A stretch of DNA of 32,601 nt from Streptomyces adelaidensis. Its GTDB lineage: Bacteria > Actinomycetota > Actinomycetes > Streptomycetales > Streptomycetaceae. The stretch is from the NCBI RefSeq assembly GCF_016598475.1, contig NZ_JAEMUX010000087.1:1-32601 (forward strand). The letters are read 5' to 3'. Below, piece after piece: positions 1 to 8,475 of the stretch. The notes under the pieces were generated by a model. It was not told where the DNA came from. It saw only the letters and a list, made by a program, of their open reading frames with translations, and ran no database searches. The position numbers and the translations under genes were made by a program. The number at the start of each line of letters is the position of its first letter. Positions within the stretch are counted from its first letter, which is position 1.

Positions 1-1
1 G

Positions 2-373
2 TGGGAGCACGACCAGTACGTCGAGGGCACGCTGAAGGTGGGCGTCAATTCCGTGATGGGCGGCAGCCCGCATGCCACGGAGGAGGAGATCGCCCAGCAA
101 GGCTGGGGTGACATCGTCACGCCGGACTACCTGAACCCGGACTGGAGCGCGGAGTCGTTCGACAAGGCGGGTGAGGACATCGAGCAGACGTGGAAGGACA
201 CCGGCCGCACGGTGCTCACCGAGGGGGAGGGCGGCCGGCGGTCGCAGGCCATCATCGACGCGTCGGGGGTCTCCGAGGACCAGTGGAACCAGGCGCTTGA
301 CAACACCTTCGGGCCCTCGCCCGAGGAACGCGCCCAGCAGGCGCAGCAGCAGGGCGAGTCCGGGGGGAACTGA
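2..373 (+). CDS. C-terminal part of an unknown protein upstream of an RHS toxin (runs off the left edge)
   Basis: The reading frame is open from the first bases of the window to a TGA at 371-373, so only the last 123 or so residues are seen. An internal ATG-like start at 38 is not needed, because the frame continues upstream without a stop. The visible part is acidic and hydrophilic, rich in Glu, Gln and Trp, with a Gln-rich tail (QQAQQQ), and has no membrane segment. I do not recognise the family. It ends 2 nt before the GTG of the RHS gene, so the two are probably co-transcribed and translationally coupled. Small soluble genes in this position before T7SS-exported RHS proteins can be export partners or chaperones, but nothing in the residues proves that role. 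Confidence 0.6.
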   Translation, partial: WEHDQYVEGTLKVGVNSVMGGSPHATEEEIAQQGWGDIVTPDYLNPDWSAESFDKAGEDIEQTWKDTGRTVLTEGEGGRRSQAIIDASGVSEDQWNQALDNTFGPSPEERAQQAQQQGESGGN

Positions 374-375
374 CG

Positions 376-3300
376 GTGGGTATAGGCGACTTCCTCAGCG
401 ACATCACGCCCGACTCGGTCGAGAACGCCGTCGAGGACGGTGTCGAATGGGCCGGCAACCGGGTCGAGGACGCCGGCAGCTGGACCGCCGACCGGCTGCA
501 GGACGTCGGCTGGGAGTCCGGCGCCGACTGGGTGCGCGAGCAGTCCCGTTCGGTCGCCAACCGCATGGGCGCCGAGGTCGACGAGCTGGACCTCGGGCAG
601 ACCGAGGACAAGACCAAGCTGATCCACGGCAGCCCGAGCAAGGTCACCGCCACCGCCGACAAGCTCCGAGCCTTCCAGACGGCCTTCGACGACGCCGGTG
701 ACGGTCTCAAGGGCCTGGACTCCTCCCGGCTCAAGGGTGAGACGGCCGAAGCCCTGCGCACCGCGGTGAGCACCCAGCCGCCCAAGTGGTACGCCGCCGC
801 CGACGCCTGCGCGAAGGCGCTCGGCGCGCTCGACGCGTTCGCCGGCACGATCACCTGGGCGCAGGCACAGGCGCAGACGGCGATCGACAAGTGGAAGGAG
901 GGTGTCAAAGCCTCCGAAGACGCCGCCGACGCCCACCGCAAGAAGCTCGACGACTTCAACAGCGCCGTCGACCGCTACAACGCCCAGCCCGCCGACAAGC
1001 GCGACCCGGCCTCGCTCCCGCCCAGGCCCGCGGCGACGTTCGAGGACCCCGGCAAGAAGCTGATGCAGGAGGCCCAGGACATCCTCGCCGAGGCCCGCAA
1101 GCAGCGGAACTCGGCAGCGGAGACGGCACGCACCGCGGTCCGCGCCGCCCGCGACATGGCCCCGCAGAAGCCCTCCTACGCCGAACAGTTGAACGACGGT
1201 GTCCAGGAATTCCAGATCATGGGCGACCACGTCGGCGGCGGCATCATCAAGGGCACGGCGGGCATCCTCAACTTCGTCCGCGGGATCAACCCCCTGGACC
1301 CGTACAACATCACGCACCCGGCCGAGTACACCACCTCCCTCAACAGCCTCGCCGCCGGACTGATCGTCGCCGGCAACGACCCGGTCGGCACTGGCAAGCA
1401 GATGATCGGCGACTTCATGAAGGACCCGGCCGAGGGCTTCGGCCGGCTGATCCCCGACCTCGCACTGACCGTGGCCACCGGCGGAGGCGGCGCCGCGGTC
1501 AAGGGCATCCGCATCGCCGAGGAGGCCGCCGATGCCGCACGGCTGCGCAAGCTGGTCGACGACGCCCCGGACGGCACCCACAACACCCCGGACGCCGACC
1601 GCACCGCCGGCGGCGACCCGGTGGACCTCGCCACGGGCCGGATGTACCTGCCCCAGACCGACGTCGAACTGCCCGGCATCCTGCCGCTGGTCTTCACCCG
1701 CCGCACCGAGTCCGGCTTGGCGGTCGGCCGCTTCCTGGGGCCCGCGTGGACGTCCACCGTCGACGAGCGCCTGCGGATCGACGCGATCGGCGTCGTCCAC
1801 GTCACCGCCGACGGGCTCCTGATCCCGTACCCGCACCCGGCCCCCGGCGCGCCCACCACGCCGGCATCGGACAGGGCCCGCACCCTGCTGGCCCGCGACG
1901 CCGACGGCGACTACACGGTCACCGACCCCGACAGCGGCCTGACCTTCCACTTCACCGCCCCGTCCGGCGCCGAACCGGGGGGCGACGGCGAGGCCTGGCT
2001 GACGGGCGTCACCGAACGCAACGGCCACACGATCACCGTCGACCGCGGCGAGGGCGGCCTGCCGCTGGCCCTGGTCCACTCGGCGGGCCACCAGGTGAAG
2101 CTGTCCGTCGCCGACGGCCTGGTCACCGCCCTGTCCCTGGCCGGCGCGGGCGAGGCCGGCGCGGACCTGCCCCTGATGAGCTACGGCTACGAGGACGGCA
2201 ACCTCACCGCCGTAACCAAGCCCTCCGGCGCCACCACCACCTTCGTCTACGACGACCGCCGCCGCGTCATCGCCTGGATCGACTCCAACGCAAGCCGCTA
2301 CGACTACGTCTACGACGACCGCGACCGTGTCGTGGCGGAGGGCGGCGAGGCCGGCCACGTCCAGATCGCCCTGACCTACACCGAACCCGACCCCGAGACG
2401 GGCCACCACACCACCACGCTCACCACCGCCGACGGGCACGCGACCCGCCACCTGTTCGGCCCCGGCTGCCGTCTCCTGGCTGTCACCGACCCGCTCGGCC
2501 ACACCACCTGGTTCACCTATGACCGGCGCGGCAACCTCCTGACCCGCACCGACCCGCTGGGCCTGACCACCGCCTTCTCCTACGACGAGGACGGTCGCGC
2601 CGTCCGCGCCACCCGCCCCGACGGAAGCGAACTGCTCACCGTGCGCGGACCCTTCGGTCTGCCGGTGGAGGTCGTCGGGCCCGACGGCACCCGCATGGTC
2701 CATGAGTACGACGAGCGAGGCAACCGGACGTCGGTCACCGACCAGGCCGGCTCCACCACCCGTTACGCCTACGACCACGCCGGCCGGCTCACCTCGGTCA
2801 CCGACGCCCTCGGCGCCACGACACACGTGGTGTGCGACGCGGCGGGGCTGCCCGTGGAGGCCACCGACCCGGCCGGCGCCGTCACCCGCACGGAGCGCGA
2901 CGCTCTCGGCCGCCCGGTCCGCATCACGGATCCGGTGGGCGCGGTCACCCGCCTGGCATGGAACGCCGACGGACAGCTCGCCCACCGCACGGACCCCCAC
3001 GGGGTCACGGAGTCGTGGACCTACGACGGCGAGGGCAACTGCCTTACCCACACCGACACGTCCGGTGGCGTCTCCCGCTTCGAGTACACCCACTTCGACC
3101 TGCCGACCGCCCGCACCCGACCCGACGGAACACGCCACGAGTTCGAGCACGACGCCCATCTGCGCCTCACCCGCGTCACCAACCCGCAAGGGCTGACCTG
3201 GACCTACGAGTACGACGCCGCCGGTGACGTCGTCTCCGAGACCGACTTCGACGGCCGTACCCTCACCTACCGGGTGGACGCCGCGGGCCGGCTCGCCACA

Positions 3301-5145
3301 CGCGTCGACGCGCTCGGCGGGACCATCTCGTTCGAGCGCGACCAGCTCGGCCGGGTGGTGCGCAAGGACGTCGACGGCCGCGTGACGACCTACGTCTACG
3401 ACAGGGCCGGGCGCCTGCTGGAGGCAGCCGGACCGGACAGCGAACTCCGGTATCAGTACGACCGACGAGGGAAGGTCAAGACCGAGCTGGTGGACGGCAG
3501 TCCCGTCTCCTACTCCTACGACGCCCTGGGCCGCCGCAGCAAGCGCACCACACCTACCGGTCATGTCACCTCCTACGTCTACGGCGCCGACGGACAACTC
3601 GACCGCCTGGACACCGGCGGTCACCGCATCGACTTCACGCACGACGCCGTCGGCCGGGAACTCGCCCGCGTCTTCGGCGACGCGATCACCGTGTCCTCCA
3701 CCTGGGACGAAGCCGGACGGCTCTCCTCGCAGCACATCACCGCCGGAGCCCGCGCCGTGAACAGCCGCGCCTACTCGTACCGCGCCGACGGTCACCTGAT
3801 CTCGGTCGCGGACCGGCTGTCGGGCACACGCGCCTTCGATCTCGACCGGGCGGGCCGTGTCACCGCCATCCACGCCCAGAACTGGACGGAGCGGTACGCC
3901 TACGACGACGCCGGCAACCAGACCTCGGCATCCTGGCCGTCCCGCCACCCGGGCCACGAGGCCACCGGACCACGCTCCTACACCGGCACCACCATCACCC
4001 GTGCCGGAGACGTCCGCTTCGAACACGACGCCCTCGGCCGGGTCGTCCTGCGGCAGAGGACCCGCCTCTCCCGCAAACCCGACACCTGGCGCTACGAGTG
4101 GGACACGGAGAACCGCCTCACCTCGGTCACCACCCCCGACGGCTCCCGGTGGAGGTACCGCTACGACCCGCTCGGCCGCCGCACCGCGAAACAGCGCCTG
4201 GCGGCCGACGGCGACAGCGTGGTCGAGGAGATCCGCTTCACCTGGGACGGCCTCACCCTGTGCGAACAGACCAGCCACCAGCCGGATCTCCCGCACACGG
4301 TCGCCCTCACCTGGGACCACCGCGCCGACGTGCCCCTGGCCCAGACCGAACGCATCCTCACGGCCGACGACCGCCAGGAGGAGATCGACCGCCGGTTCTT
4401 CGCCATCGCCACCGACCTCATCGGCGCCCCCGCCGAACTCATCGACGAGTCCGGCGATATCGCGTGGCGCTCCCGGAGCACGCTCTGGGGCACCACCGCC
4501 TGGGCCCGGGACAGCAGCGCCTACACCCCACTGCGCTTCCCCGGCCAGTACTACGACCCCGAGACGGGCCTCCACTACAACTACTTCCGCCACTACGACC
4601 CCGAGACCGGCCGCTACACCTCCCCCGACCCCCTCGGCCTCGCTCCCGCCCCGAACCCCGTCGCGTACGTGGACAACCCGCACAGCGCGTGCGACCCGCT
4701 GGGCCTCATGCCCAAGTACACGAAGGAGGAGAAGGCACAGAAGGCCAGGGAGGACGCCCTCAAGGCGATGGACGATGTCATCGAGAGGGCGCAGGAAGGC
4801 AAATTCAAGAAGGCCGGCAACTACCACGCGCACGACCATGGCTTCACCGAGGAAATGGTCACGGAGATCCTCAAGAAACCGGACGCCGTGTACCACTCGA
4901 CAGCTGGCAGCGGAAACCTGATTTTCCGTCAGGGCGAGGACATCGTGGTGGTCCGGGCTGACCGTACCGGGGCAGGCAACGTCATCACGGCATACGGTTC
5001 GTCCGGCATCAAGGGTCCTTCCGGGGCAGAGGCACTGGGCGGCTTGCCCACCGATCCCGGTGCGCCGATTACCCACGCGGACGTGGTGGAAGGCAGGATT
5101 CCAGCCAAGAACGGCTACATGGCTCCCGGAGTGCAAGTCAGATGA
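376..5145 (+). CDS. RHS-repeat polymorphic toxin with T7SS-type N-terminus and BECR-like C-terminal toxin
   Basis: The start is GTG 376, preceded by a GGGGGGAA ribosome binding site at 362-369; the product is 1589 residues. There is no Sec signal. Residues about 70-270 form a helical, charged, WxG-like segment resembling the putative type VII secretion signal domain of actinobacterial toxins. A DUF6531-like segment (GGDPVDLATGRMYL) begins near residue 412. YD/RHS repeats run from about 615 to 1380, and the RHS core (PGQYYDPETGLHYN, then GRYTSPDPLGL) lies near 1385-1420. The last 145 residues after CDPLGL are variable and hold the toxin, with HAHDHGF, a GNLIF strand, IVVVRAD and VITAYG. This pattern resembles DUF4258/BECR-fold endoribonucleases, which is an inference from spacing of His and strands. 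RHS shells encapsulate a toxin and release it into rival cells. The gene directly downstream is the likely immunity gene. Confidence 0.9.
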   Translation: MGIGDFLSDITPDSVENAVEDGVEWAGNRVEDAGSWTADRLQDVGWESGADWVREQSRSVANRMGAEVDELDLGQTEDKTKLIHGSPSKVTATADKLRAFQTAFDDAGDGLKGLDSSRLKGETAEALRTAVSTQPPKWYAAADACAKALGALDAFAGTITWAQAQAQTAIDKWKEGVKASEDAADAHRKKLDDFNSAVDRYNAQPADKRDPASLPPRPAATFEDPGKKLMQEAQDILAEARKQRNSAAETARTAVRAARDMAPQKPSYAEQLNDGVQEFQIMGDHVGGGIIKGTAGILNFVRGINPLDPYNITHPAEYTTSLNSLAAGLIVAGNDPVGTGKQMIGDFMKDPAEGFGRLIPDLALTVATGGGGAAVKGIRIAEEAADAARLRKLVDDAPDGTHNTPDADRTAGGDPVDLATGRMYLPQTDVELPGILPLVFTRRTESGLAVGRFLGPAWTSTVDERLRIDAIGVVHVTADGLLIPYPHPAPGAPTTPASDRARTLLARDADGDYTVTDPDSGLTFHFTAPSGAEPGGDGEAWLTGVTERNGHTITVDRGEGGLPLALVHSAGHQVKLSVADGLVTALSLAGAGEAGADLPLMSYGYEDGNLTAVTKPSGATTTFVYDDRRRVIAWIDSNASRYDYVYDDRDRVVAEGGEAGHVQIALTYTEPDPETGHHTTTLTTADGHATRHLFGPGCRLLAVTDPLGHTTWFTYDRRGNLLTRTDPLGLTTAFSYDEDGRAVRATRPDGSELLTVRGPFGLPVEVVGPDGTRMVHEYDERGNRTSVTDQAGSTTRYAYDHAGRLTSVTDALGATTHVVCDAAGLPVEATDPAGAVTRTERDALGRPVRITDPVGAVTRLAWNADGQLAHRTDPHGVTESWTYDGEGNCLTHTDTSGGVSRFEYTHFDLPTARTRPDGTRHEFEHDAHLRLTRVTNPQGLTWTYEYDAAGDVVSETDFDGRTLTYRVDAAGRLATRVDALGGTISFERDQLGRVVRKDVDGRVTTYVYDRAGRLLEAAGPDSELRYQYDRRGKVKTELVDGSPVSYSYDALGRRSKRTTPTGHVTSYVYGADGQLDRLDTGGHRIDFTHDAVGRELARVFGDAITVSSTWDEAGRLSSQHITAGARAVNSRAYSYRADGHLISVADRLSGTRAFDLDRAGRVTAIHAQNWTERYAYDDAGNQTSASWPSRHPGHEATGPRSYTGTTITRAGDVRFEHDALGRVVLRQRTRLSRKPDTWRYEWDTENRLTSVTTPDGSRWRYRYDPLGRRTAKQRLAADGDSVVEEIRFTWDGLTLCEQTSHQPDLPHTVALTWDHRADVPLAQTERILTADDRQEEIDRRFFAIATDLIGAPAELIDESGDIAWRSRSTLWGTTAWARDSSAYTPLRFPGQYYDPETGLHYNYFRHYDPETGRYTSPDPLGLAPAPNPVAYVDNPHSACDPLGLMPKYTKEEKAQKAREDALKAMDDVIERAQEGKFKKAGNYHAHDHGFTEEMVTEILKKPDAVYHSTAGSGNLIFRQGEDIVVVRADRTGAGNVITAYGSSGIKGPSGAEALGGLPTDPGAPITHADVVEGRIPAKNGYMAPGVQVR

Positions 5146-5158
5146 GGTGGCATTCACC

Positions 5159-5935
5159 ATGAGAATCACCATCGACGACAACTGGACGGCGACGGTGACG
5201 GGCGATCCGCTGCACATCAACCCGGCTCTGGATTTTCGGGAATTCCGTGTGCGCATCGCGACGTACGCAAACGTCGAGGAACGCGGGCGGTTCCTCCTGG
5301 ACACCTTCGGCAGTCAGCCGTGGCTGTGGGACACGCCTGACGAGCTCCGGTTCGATCAGGCGAGCCGGGAACTGGTCGGCGCCGAGTTCCACATCGCCGG
5401 TGAGGCCGCCGACGCCGAGGACTCCGCCCGCCTTCCCGCTACACCACCCGTCCACCCGAGCGGCCTTCGCGCGGACGAAGCCCAGGACTTCCGCCTGGAG
5501 GTGACCACTGAGCTGTGCCGCGCCCCCGGAGACACCGTGCTCACCTGCCTGCGCGACCTCGACGTCCTGGACGAGCCGCTCGAGGCCCGTATCGGCATCG
5601 CCCCCGACGTGGCACTCCTCATCCAGCACGGCACCGTCGTCGGCTGGAGCCTCACCGACCCCGCGCGGTACCTGACCACCGGCTTCGCCGCCCCCGACCC
5701 GGGTCCCCCAGCGCCGGCCACCCGGCTCCTGTTCACCGAATGCCTCGACCTGATCACCACGCCGCTGCTCGACGAGGTGCGGGACCGGGTTCCGGCCGCC
5801 CTGGACCGGCTCCGGGCGATACACCAGACCCTGCGCGACCAGCGCGAGGACCGGCACCGCGTCGACGCCCTGCTCTCGCTCATCGCCGAACTGGTCGAGG
5901 ACTACGCCGACCGGCCGCCCAGACGGAAGCCGTGA
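5159..5935 (+). CDS. Putative immunity protein for the upstream RHS toxin
   Basis: ATG 5159 is chosen because GAGGTGG (5144-5150) lies 8 nt upstream and overlaps the toxin stop codon; the frame is open further upstream only inside the toxin gene. The product is 258 residues, soluble and acidic, with no signal peptide, and shows PWLWDTPDELRFD near residue 45 and a charged helical C-terminus. I do not recognise the family. It is called immunity from position alone: it starts 13 nt after an RHS toxin gene, on the same strand. A short degraded copy of its N-terminal third lies 146 nt downstream (6081-6143), as expected where immunity genes are gained and lost repeatedly. Confidence 0.6.
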   Translation: MRITIDDNWTATVTGDPLHINPALDFREFRVRIATYANVEERGRFLLDTFGSQPWLWDTPDELRFDQASRELVGAEFHIAGEAADAEDSARLPATPPVHPSGLRADEAQDFRLEVTTELCRAPGDTVLTCLRDLDVLDEPLEARIGIAPDVALLIQHGTVVGWSLTDPARYLTTGFAAPDPGPPAPATRLLFTECLDLITTPLLDEVRDRVPAALDRLRAIHQTLRDQREDRHRVDALLSLIAELVEDYADRPPRRKP

Positions 5936-6080
5936 ACCACCGGCCTGCCCCGTCCATGGCAACGACGCGGGCACCACGCGGCACGACGCCGTCCGGCTCC
6001 GGTGAGGGTACGCGCACGTGAACCCACTCCTGAAGACCTGAGCGTCCAGGCGACGGACACACCGCTGCCCGCCACCCCAT

Positions 6081-6143
6081 TGGTTGTGGTCGGACGACGA
6101 CCTCCTGTTCGACAAGGAGAGCCGGGGGCTGCAGTATGCCGGG
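6081..6143 (+). pseudogene. Remnant of a paralogue of the upstream immunity gene
   Basis: The frame starting at 6081 reads WLWSDDDLLFDKESRGL, which aligns with WLWDTPDELRFDQASREL of the gene at 5159-5935. No start codon or further homology is visible on either side. The rest of 5936-6231 shows no other recognisable coding or RNA feature. Confidence 0.5.
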
Positions 6144-6231
6144 CTCATGTCCGTTTGCCGCTCGTCACCCGGCACGATGACGAGCCGCGCGCCGTGGGAT
6201 CCGGGGCGTCGAGAGCACCGGCGTGGGATCT

Positions 6232-6253
6232 GTCGGGACCGGACAGTCCCGAC
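6232..6253. repeat. Inverted repeat at outer left edge of boundary block 1
   Basis: GTCGGGAC (6232-6239) and GTCCCGAC (6246-6253) form perfect 8-bp arms around CGGACA. Copy 3 has a related element at 30123-30144 with imperfect arms and the same 6-base centre, also 87-88 bp before its arm repeats. It could be a protein-binding palindrome or a small hairpin. Confidence 0.5.
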
Positions 6254-6341
6254 GACGCCTGTCGTCCCATCGGAGACCGGTGGATTTCACCCATCCCCCA
6301 GGGGCCAGCAACGGTCCCCCTGATGGAGGGTCACGCACGGC

Positions 6342-6385
6342 TGTCCACCGGTTGTCCACCGGTTGTCCACCGGTTGTCCACCGGG
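6342..6385 (+). repeat. Left arm repeats, block 1: four 11-bp units
   Basis: Four head-to-tail copies of TGTCCACCGGT begin at 6342, 6353, 6364 and 6375; the last ends in G. The 11-bp period places each unit on nearly the same helix face, as in arrays bound cooperatively by a recombinase arm domain or a directionality factor. The distance to the tRNA fragment is 203 bp. Confidence 0.75.
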
Positions 6386-6477
6386 GGCCCTTCCCGCAAG
6401 CGTGATCCATCCCATACAACAAGGGAAAATAGCAGGTCAGAGCGTTAGATCGTCAATCTCGTCACAGGAACCAAACC

Positions 6478-6506
6478 TCTTACCTACGCATTGCGATGCA
6501 CAGACC
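6478..6506 (-). other. Degenerate tRNA-Thr-like core, block 1
   Basis: The segment shares ACGCATTGCGATGC-type sequence with the intact core and sits 134 bp to its left (ACGCATT at 6486-6492 versus 6620-6626). The corresponding elements in the other blocks are at the same distance. It may be an older, decayed core or an accessory recombinase site. Confidence 0.4.
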
Positions 6507-6550
6507 AACAGTGCCCGATTTGCCGATACTCCAAGGTCACCCGAAACAAA

Positions 6551-6582
6551 GAACCCCAGGTCAAAGGCCCGACCTGGGGTTC
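6551..6582 (-). terminator. Hairpin downstream of the tRNA-Thr fragment, block 1
   Basis: A perfect 12-bp stem (GAACCCCAGGTC / GACCTGGGGTTC) encloses an 8-nt loop. On the minus strand it follows the tRNA 3' end directly, where a tRNA transcription terminator belongs. It is retained in all three blocks. Confidence 0.7.
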
Positions 6583-6588
6583 ACCATA

Positions 6589-6631
6589 GAGCCGCCTTCG
6601 GGATTCGAACCCGAGACCTACGCATTACGAG
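6589..6631 (-). other. tRNA-Thr(CGU) 3' fragment, putative recombination core, block 1
   Basis: The reverse complement reads from the anticodon loop (CTCGTAA, anticodon CGT) through the T-arm GGTTCGAATCC to acceptor strand AGGCGGC and discriminator T. The 5' half expected for this tRNA (a GCCGCCTTAGCTCAG-type start) is absent, so it cannot fold as a functional tRNA. A 3' fragment that begins in the anticodon loop is the usual core left by tRNA-targeting tyrosine recombinases. It is identical over 43 bp in all three blocks. Confidence 0.8.
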
Positions 6632-6749
6632 ACCATGAGCGATCATGTTGCGTCGTACCTTGTCGTGCCGCCTAGTGACGTTTTTCCTGATCAGAGCAGG
6701 TGCAACAGGTTGGCCCGTGCCACCCCGTGATGCACCGTCCAAAGGCGTC

Positions 6750-6771
6750 TGTCCACCGGCTGTCCACCGGT
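6750..6771 (+). repeat. Right arm repeats, block 1: two 11-bp units
   Basis: TGTCCACCGGC (6750-6760) and TGTCCACCGGT (6761-6771) repeat the left-arm motif in the same orientation. They begin 118 bp after the tRNA fragment, the same distance as in blocks 2 and 3. Confidence 0.75.
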
Positions 6772-7056
6772 GGAGTCCTCACCGGCCCGCCAGTGAGACT
6801 GCCGCCCGGCGATCAGCGCTGCTGTCGAGCGGTCGGTGGGCCGAGCGGAAGTCACTGTGGGACCTCTACAAGCGCCCCTCTGTGGGTGCGGGCTGCGCGC
6901 AGCCCCACGTACCACCTCACCGTAGCTGCTACCTGGCCCCCAGCCTCAAATTCGGAATACTCGCCGACCGCCGTGTCCGCATTGCTCCTGCTCGTGCGCC
7001 GAAGCGCCGACAACCGGTGGAAGAGCCCGCACCCGTTGGCGCCGGGGTCGGCTGGG

Positions 7057-7715
7057 TCATCTCTCGTCGATCCGTTCATCGAGGATCTCGGCAGCCCAGG
7101 CACGCAGCCGTCGACGCATGGCCTCCACCTGGCCACCATCGACGCCGTAGGCCTCGTACTCCCGGTCCGGCCAACGGTCGACCGCCCGCAGCGCCTGGGC
7201 GAAATAGCGCGGATCGAACCCAGCATCGTGCTCCGACGCCAACTCCAGCAGCCGATCACCCGAGTACTGCCCGGAAGCGAGCGCGGCATTCACGTCGAGG
7301 TAATCACGTGGCGCGGCCCGTCCGAACAGCGTGGTCACCTTGTTGGCCACCGCGTCGTCGGGGTGCAGTACAGGACCGATCTCCAGAACAGCAGGCGGCC
7401 GAGCCCGCCAGTCGCACCCGAGCTCTACCTTCGCCGTGTGTCCCTGTTCGTCAGCAACCGCGAACCGGGCGAACACCCCACCGGACTTCTCCACCTCAAC
7501 GGTCAGGTCTGCCGCCCGGTACGCCGCAGCCACCTCATCGACTGCCTCGGAGAAAGCAATCGGGTCAGCGTTGTCCGTGAATAGGTCGACGTCGTCCGAG
7601 AGCCGCTCCAGGAACCCGTGTGCACCTGCACCGCGTACCCGCCGGCCAGGACAAAGCCGTAACTCGCGGCGGCTCCAAGACCGATACGGGCGAGCCTGGA
7701 GTGAAACGGATCCAT
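7057..7715 (-). pseudogene. AbiEii/AbiGii-like nucleotidyltransferase, frameshifted
   Basis: The 5' part starts at ATG 7715 (MDPFHSRLARIGLG) and carries the nucleotidyltransferase G-rich strand GFVLAGGYAVQVH. The expected DDVDLF metal-binding motif follows, but in another frame (GFLERLSDDVDLFTDNAD). The remainder, ending at TGA 7057-7059, contains KVELG and an FGRAAPRDYLDV motif typical of the AbiEii family. The two frames join at a CACAC run near 7618-7622, where removal of a 2-nt CA duplication restores one frame of about 218 residues. The family comprises toxins of type IV toxin-antitoxin systems that transfer nucleotides and protect against phage. The break removes the catalytic aspartates from the translated product, unless it is a sequencing error. 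The start lies 11 nt after the upstream partner gene. Confidence 0.7.
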
Positions 7716-7726
7716 GCCGACGAATA

Positions 7727-8050
7727 CTACGCAGCCCTGCGGGCCAGCTCCGGGAAGCGCCCCTCCCACATCAGCCGCACCCGCGGCGGAAGCCACAGCC
7801 TCTGCCACACGGCTGAGAGAAGCACGGGGTCGAGGAACTGCCGCAGCTCCTCCACATGCATGGCCTCGCGGATGACCGTCTCATAGAGCATCCGCAGGTC
7901 AACGTCGTCCGACAGGTCGTAGGCAGTCTTCGGTGTCCAGTCCAACGCGGTCGGCAAAACCACGACCCCGTCCGTCGGACCGGCCAGCTCATCCAGGGTC
8001 TCCGGAACCGTGTACGGCCGGATCTCCGCATACCGCACCCGTGTCTCCAT
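7727..8050 (-). CDS. Small partner protein of the AbiEii-like gene (possible antitoxin)
   Basis: ATG 8050 (METRVRYAEIRPYTV) is chosen because the upstream extension is low-complexity Pro/Arg. The product is 107 residues, soluble, mixed helical, ending FPELARRAA. No helix-turn-helix is obvious, so it does not look like a standard AbiEi regulator. It precedes the nucleotidyltransferase by 11 nt on the same strand. In actinomycetes AbiEii-like genes are often preceded by small proteins of this kind. The antitoxin role is inferred from position. Confidence 0.5.
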   Translation of the reverse strand: METRVRYAEIRPYTVPETLDELAGPTDGVVVLPTALDWTPKTAYDLSDDVDLRMLYETVIREAMHVEELRQFLDPVLLSAVWQRLWLPPRVRLMWEGRFPELARRAA

Positions 8051-8097
8051 GCGCCCAGTATGCCCAGCCTCGGCCCCGAACGCCCACAGCCATCTAT

Positions 8098-8397
8098 TCA
8101 GGGGGCGCCGTCGATCAGGGCCTGCAGGAGGCTGAGCCGGAGCGGATCCGTCCGGGTCAGGCCAGTGGGTAGCCCCGGGCGAGCAGGGCTTTACGGAGCA
8201 CGGGGAGCGTCTCGGCGAGGACGGCCAGCTGCCGCTCACCCGAGGCGGCCGGTGTCCCGCCGCCTGGCTCCGTGCCGGTGCCGATCTCACCCGGCGCCCG
8301 CGAACCGGCCGTCCGCCTTACGCGGTCCCGGGCTTCTTGGACAGTCCTGTCGCTCGTTCCGGTGAGCAGAGTCCTTGAGTCGTGCGACAGATCGCCG
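8098..8397 (-). pseudogene. Remnant of an unrecognised gene
   Basis: On the minus strand a frame with no start codon encodes a Pro/Gly-rich linker followed by RQLAVLAETLPVLRKALLA and stops at 8157. After a one-base shift, the neighbouring frame continues plausibly with LTRTDPLRLSLLQALIDGAP and stops at 8098. The pieces look like the helical end of a decayed gene. I cannot name the family. The rest of 8051-8475 shows no other feature except the start region of the helicase gene. Confidence 0.3.
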
Positions 8398-8475
8398 TCT
8401 CAAGGTTCATGCTGACCTTGCTGCACCACAACCCGGCCTGGTCCGACGCTGTACGCATCTTTGGAGACGGAGCAC

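Larger units (their letters stand above)
6232..6950. repeat. Boundary block, copy 1 (attP-like composite site)
   Basis: This is the first of three related blocks (others at about 17810-18505 and 30123-30640). In order it contains an inverted repeat, four 11-bp arm repeats, a degenerate tRNA-like core, a terminator hairpin, a 43-bp tRNA-Thr 3' fragment and two more arm repeats. Beyond the right arms, homology to copy 2 continues through a conserved GTCACTGTGGGACCTCTAC at about 6851-6869 to roughly 6950. Element spacing is conserved to within 1-2 bp between copies while intervening bases diverge. That suggests selection on the architecture. The best reading is a tyrosine-recombinase attachment site; no integrase gene is in the window. 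Confidence 0.7.

Noticed and set aside
127..5304. 1725-residue minus-strand open frame antisense to the first RHS gene
   Set aside because: It is a shadow of a high-G+C gene. Its translation is low-complexity Gly/Val/Ala/Arg with no domain, while the plus strand encodes a clear RHS protein.
6342..6385. CRISPR array from the TGTCCACCGGT repeats
   Set aside because: Units are 11 bp with no spacers, and no cas genes are present.
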